DNA from: Oxobacter pfennigii
Lineage (GTDB): Bacteria > Bacillota > Clostridia > Clostridiales > Oxobacteraceae
NCBI RefSeq assembly: GCF_001317355.1
Contig: NZ_LKET01000029.1
Span: 186,001 to 250,000, forward strand
Length of the DNA: 64,000 nucleotides
Direction of reading: 5' to 3'
Each line of letters starts with the position of its first letter. Within the stretch, counting starts at the first letter, position 1. The notes under the pieces are model-generated. The model was not told the origin of the DNA and ran no database searches. It was given only the letters and a program-made list of their open reading frames with translations. Position numbers and translations under genes: made by a program. Below are positions 61,804 to 64,000 of this stretch, in pieces.

Positions 61804-62379
61804 TTACACCTCCCATATTCCCGACGCCTTAAGCTTGTCTTTCAAAATTTTGCGGCCCCGGAAGAGATATGTTTTAACTGTTCCCACGGGACAGCTCATT
61901 GCCTTTGAGATATCCTCATAACTCATATTCTTCATGTGCCTTAATATTACCGCCATCCTCATCTCGGGAGGCAATTCATGTATGTTCTTTTCAAGAGTTT
62001 TTTTGGTGTCCATATAGCTTACTTCATCCTCCACGGATGCAGCAGATGCAATATAGTCTAAAACTGAACCTTTGTCATCATCTGTTTTTGAGTCTAAAGA
62101 CAGGGTGCTTTTTTCTTTATCCCTTAAAAAATTAAGGCAGGTGTTTACGGTGATTTTTTTGATCCAGGGCAACAATGGCTGACTATCATTGAAACGGCTA
62201 ATGGCTTTATATATCTTTATATAAACCTCTTGAAGCAAATCCAGTGAGTCATCCCTTGAGGCAGTGTAGCGGAAGGCAATACCGTATATAAACCTCTCAT
62301 ATTTCTCGAATAACAGGTCAAAGCCTTCTTTTTTATTATCTTTGCATAATTTTATTATTTTTTTTTCAGGAGCCTCCAA
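61804..62379 (-). CDS. ECF-type RNA polymerase sigma factor
   Basis: A 191-residue sigma-70 family protein with region 2 (FEKYERFIYGIAFRYTASRD, DSLDLLQEVYIKIYKAISRF, LLPWIKKITVNTCLNFLRDK) and region 4 (LPPEMRMAVILRHMKNMSYE, DISKAMSCPVGTVKTYLFRG), the layout of group-4 sigma factors. It starts at TTG 62379, five bases after GGTGG. It is followed by its probable zinc-finger anti-sigma, DUF2953 and gerW genes, which suggests control of envelope or sporulation genes. The 294-base gap upstream (62380-62673) holds promoters but no gene. Confidence 0.9.
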   Translation of the reverse strand: MEAPEKKIIKLCKDNKKEGFDLLFEKYERFIYGIAFRYTASRDDSLDLLQEVYIKIYKAISRFNDSQPLLPWIKKITVNTCLNFLRDKEKSTLSLDSKTDDDKGSVLDYIASAASVEDEVSYMDTKKTLEKNIHELPPEMRMAVILRHMKNMSYEDISKAMSCPVGTVKTYLFRGRKILKDKLKASGIWEV

Positions 62380-62673
62380 GGAACCACCACCCTATCAATA
62401 CAATTATAAATACACCATATTTTATAAAAAGTTTCAATAAAATTAAAAAATAATAGAAGAGATAGAGGTATAAAGCAAATAGGTTGTTTTACGTACATTG
62501 CAATGTCAGATATAATTGGGATGTATATCGTGGATGGTATGGTCTGACGTTTATTTGGTAAAGGGTATAAACAATGTTTGCATCCTTTTAAAAGATGATA
62601 TAAATGTATGTTGTTTTTACTAAGTAAAAATATCTGGTGGATATATGATTAAATAAATTAAAGGGGATAGCTT

Positions 62674-63066
62674 ATGATAAAAAATTTTAAATACATATTA
62701 GCATTTTTAATTTTGCTGATGATTGAAGTAATAATTGCCCTTTTTGTAAAAGATAATTTCATCAGGCCATATGCAGGGGATATATTGGTTGTAATTCTTA
62801 TGTACACTTTCATCAAAGGAATTGTAAAAAAACCAATACATTTTTTGCCTATATACCTGTTCATATTTTCGGCCTTGATAGAAGCGGCTCAGTACTTTCG
62901 GATCGTAGATATATTAGGACTTCGGGATAACAAACTGATTTCCACGATTATGGGGACTTCATTTGATATAAAGGATATTATGTGTTATTTGGCTGCCGCC
63001 GTAATATTAATTTTATGGGAGGCTTATGAAAAAAATCTGATACTTAAAAGCTCTCGCAATACTTGA
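62674..63066 (+). CDS. DUF2809 membrane protein
   Basis: A 130-residue protein with four predicted transmembrane helices: YILAFLILLMIEVIIALFV, GDILVVILMYTFIKGIV, FLPIYLFIFSALIEAAQYF and DIMCYLAAAVILILWEAYE. The pattern IRPYAGDILVVIL and FDIKDIMCYLAA fits DUF2809. Function unknown. AAAGGGGATAG precedes the ATG; TATAAT at 62512-62517 may be part of its promoter. A symmetrical TTTTTACT-A-AGTAAAAA element lies near 62614-62630 upstream. Confidence 0.8.
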   Translation: MIKNFKYILAFLILLMIEVIIALFVKDNFIRPYAGDILVVILMYTFIKGIVKKPIHFLPIYLFIFSALIEAAQYFRIVDILGLRDNKLISTIMGTSFDIKDIMCYLAAAVILILWEAYEKNLILKSSRNT

Positions 63067-63153
63067 TTTAATACCAATTGACAAAATATTTGGGGCTATG
63101 TAGAATTATTTATGTTGGGCATATATGATGTCTGATGAATGGAGGTTTTAATA

Positions 63154-64000
63154 TTGAGCAGCGCATATGACTGCCTGGTTATAGGCTGCGGTTTTGCCGG
63201 TGCAGTAATAGGCCGGGAACTGGCGGAACGCGCAGGCAAAAAAGTATTGATTATTGAGAAACGCAGCCATATAGGAGGCAATGCCTACGATTTTACAAAT
63301 AATGACGGCATTCTTCTACACAAATACGGGCCTCATATATTTCACACCAATTTTAAAAGAGTCTTTGATTATCTTTCCCGTTTTACCCAGTGGAGAGACT
63401 ATTCCCACGAGGTTTTAGCCAATGTCTACGGAAGACTTATCCCTGTCCCATTTAATCTTAATTCACTTTATATGACCTTTGAGCCCCATAAAGCTAAAAA
63501 AGTTGAAGAAAAGCTTATTTTTACTTTTGGTTTGAATAAGAAAGTTACCATCGGAGAGCTAAAAGCTCAGACTGATGACGACCTCGTTGAGCTTGCTGAC
63601 TATGTCTATAAAAATATCTTTCTTTACTATACCCAAAAGCAGTGGGGGACATCTCCGGAACACGTGGACCCATCCGTTACAGCCAGGGTGCCCATACTTA
63701 TTTCCCATGACAACCGGTATTTTCAGGATACATACCAGGGAATGCCTGCTAATGGATACACATCTCTCTTTGAAAACATACTTAACCATCCTGACATAAC
63801 CTTGCTCCTTAATTATGATGCTGTAAGCCATATAAAAATGAAGGATGATAAAGTGTTTTTGGATGATGAGGAATTTACCGGAACAATAATATATACGGGA
63901 GCTATTGATGAGCTTTTTAGCTGCTGCTTTGGACCTCTGCCTTACAGGACTCTTGATTTTGAGTTTGAAACCCATGATGTTGAGTGGTATCAGGAAAAAG
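63154..64000 (+). CDS. glf: UDP-galactopyranose mutase (partial, cut by window end)
   Basis: At least 282 codons are open to the last base of the window. The start is TTG 63154, eight bases after GGAGG. The N terminus carries the FAD-binding VIGCGFAGAVIGRELAERAG and IEKRSHIGGNAYDF; GPHIFHTN, PVPFNLNSLY and YTQKQWGTSPEHVDPSVTAR, VPILISHDNRYFQD are signatures of Glf. The enzyme ring-contracts UDP-galactopyranose to UDP-galactofuranose for cell-surface glycans. About 80-100 residues are missing at the 3' side. A cell-envelope polysaccharide cluster probably continues beyond the window. Confidence 0.95.
   Translation, partial: MSSAYDCLVIGCGFAGAVIGRELAERAGKKVLIIEKRSHIGGNAYDFTNNDGILLHKYGPHIFHTNFKRVFDYLSRFTQWRDYSHEVLANVYGRLIPVPFNLNSLYMTFEPHKAKKVEEKLIFTFGLNKKVTIGELKAQTDDDLVELADYVYKNIFLYYTQKQWGTSPEHVDPSVTARVPILISHDNRYFQDTYQGMPANGYTSLFENILNHPDITLLLNYDAVSHIKMKDDKVFLDDEEFTGTIIYTGAIDELFSCCFGPLPYRTLDFEFETHDVEWYQEK

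Noticed and set aside
1-64000. tRNA, rRNA or CRISPR array
   Set aside because: Reading both strands showed no cloverleaf with conserved T-loop, no ribosomal RNA blocks and no regularly spaced identical repeats.

Overview
The window looks like chromosomal DNA of a spore-forming, flagellated, anaerobic member of the Clostridia (Firmicutes). The evidence is the AT-rich base composition, strong purine-rich ribosome binding sites, many TTG/GTG starts, a fused FliR-FlhB export protein, a 2-hydroxyacyl-CoA dehydratase activase of 1.4 kb-codon size, an S-box riboswitch on metK, a GerW/YtfJ spore gene, [FeFe]-hydrogenase-type modules and a DUF1659/DUF2922/YvrJ cassette. Genus cannot be fixed from the sequence.

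Region 1 (1-9050) starts with a sigma-28-type promoter driving two tandem flaG genes and fliS, then a cell-surface beta-helix protein, two overlapping crcB fluoride-channel genes (minus strand) with a divergent DUF190 gene, and a very large acyl-CoA dehydratase activase-like ATPase. Region 2 (9200-31063) is one long flagellar operon: flgB-flgC-fliE-fliF-fliG-fliH-fliI-fliJ-fliK-flgD-(TIGR02530-like gene)-flgE-flbD-motA-motB-fliL-fliO-fliP-fliQ-fliR/flhB-flhA-flhF-flhG-fliA-two small membrane proteins-flgG. It encodes rod, hook, MS ring, export gate and ATPase, stator, placement GTPases and the late-gene sigma factor. The switch genes fliM and fliN/fliY are missing between fliL and fliO. A 92-nt RNA-like structure with a predicted 7-bp loop-loop contact lies just before flgE.

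Region 3 (31100-39560) holds metK with its SAM riboswitch, a DUF5661 gene, a cupin gene divergent from a Crp/Fnr regulator with a shared palindromic operator, a PilZ (c-di-GMP) protein, a soluble chemoreceptor whose sensor is an [FeFe]-hydrogenase-like module, nagA, and a DUF1659-DUF2922-YvrJ cassette preceded by a broken small gene. Region 4 (39588-44846, minus strand) is a MacA-MacB-type ABC exporter operon with its own two-component system. Region 5 (45218-50465) has recD2, a ComFA-like protein that has lost its ATPase motifs, comFC, a structured RNA probably of the raiA type, and a zinc-ribbon protein.

Region 6 (50500-60300) holds hup (HU), a NagX-like membrane acyltransferase, cinA, a coiled-coil protein, a hotdog thioesterase, an 842-residue protein of unknown function and mtnA. 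Four intergenic copies of a hairpin-forming repeat, three of them about 200 nt, are scattered here. Their outer stems differ in sequence but stay self-complementary. Region 7 (60356-62379, minus) is an ECF sigma factor, zinc-finger anti-sigma, DUF2953 and gerW operon. A DUF2809 membrane protein gene and a UDP-galactopyranose mutase gene cut by the window end close the sequence. I saw no tRNA, rRNA, CRISPR array, transposase or prophage.
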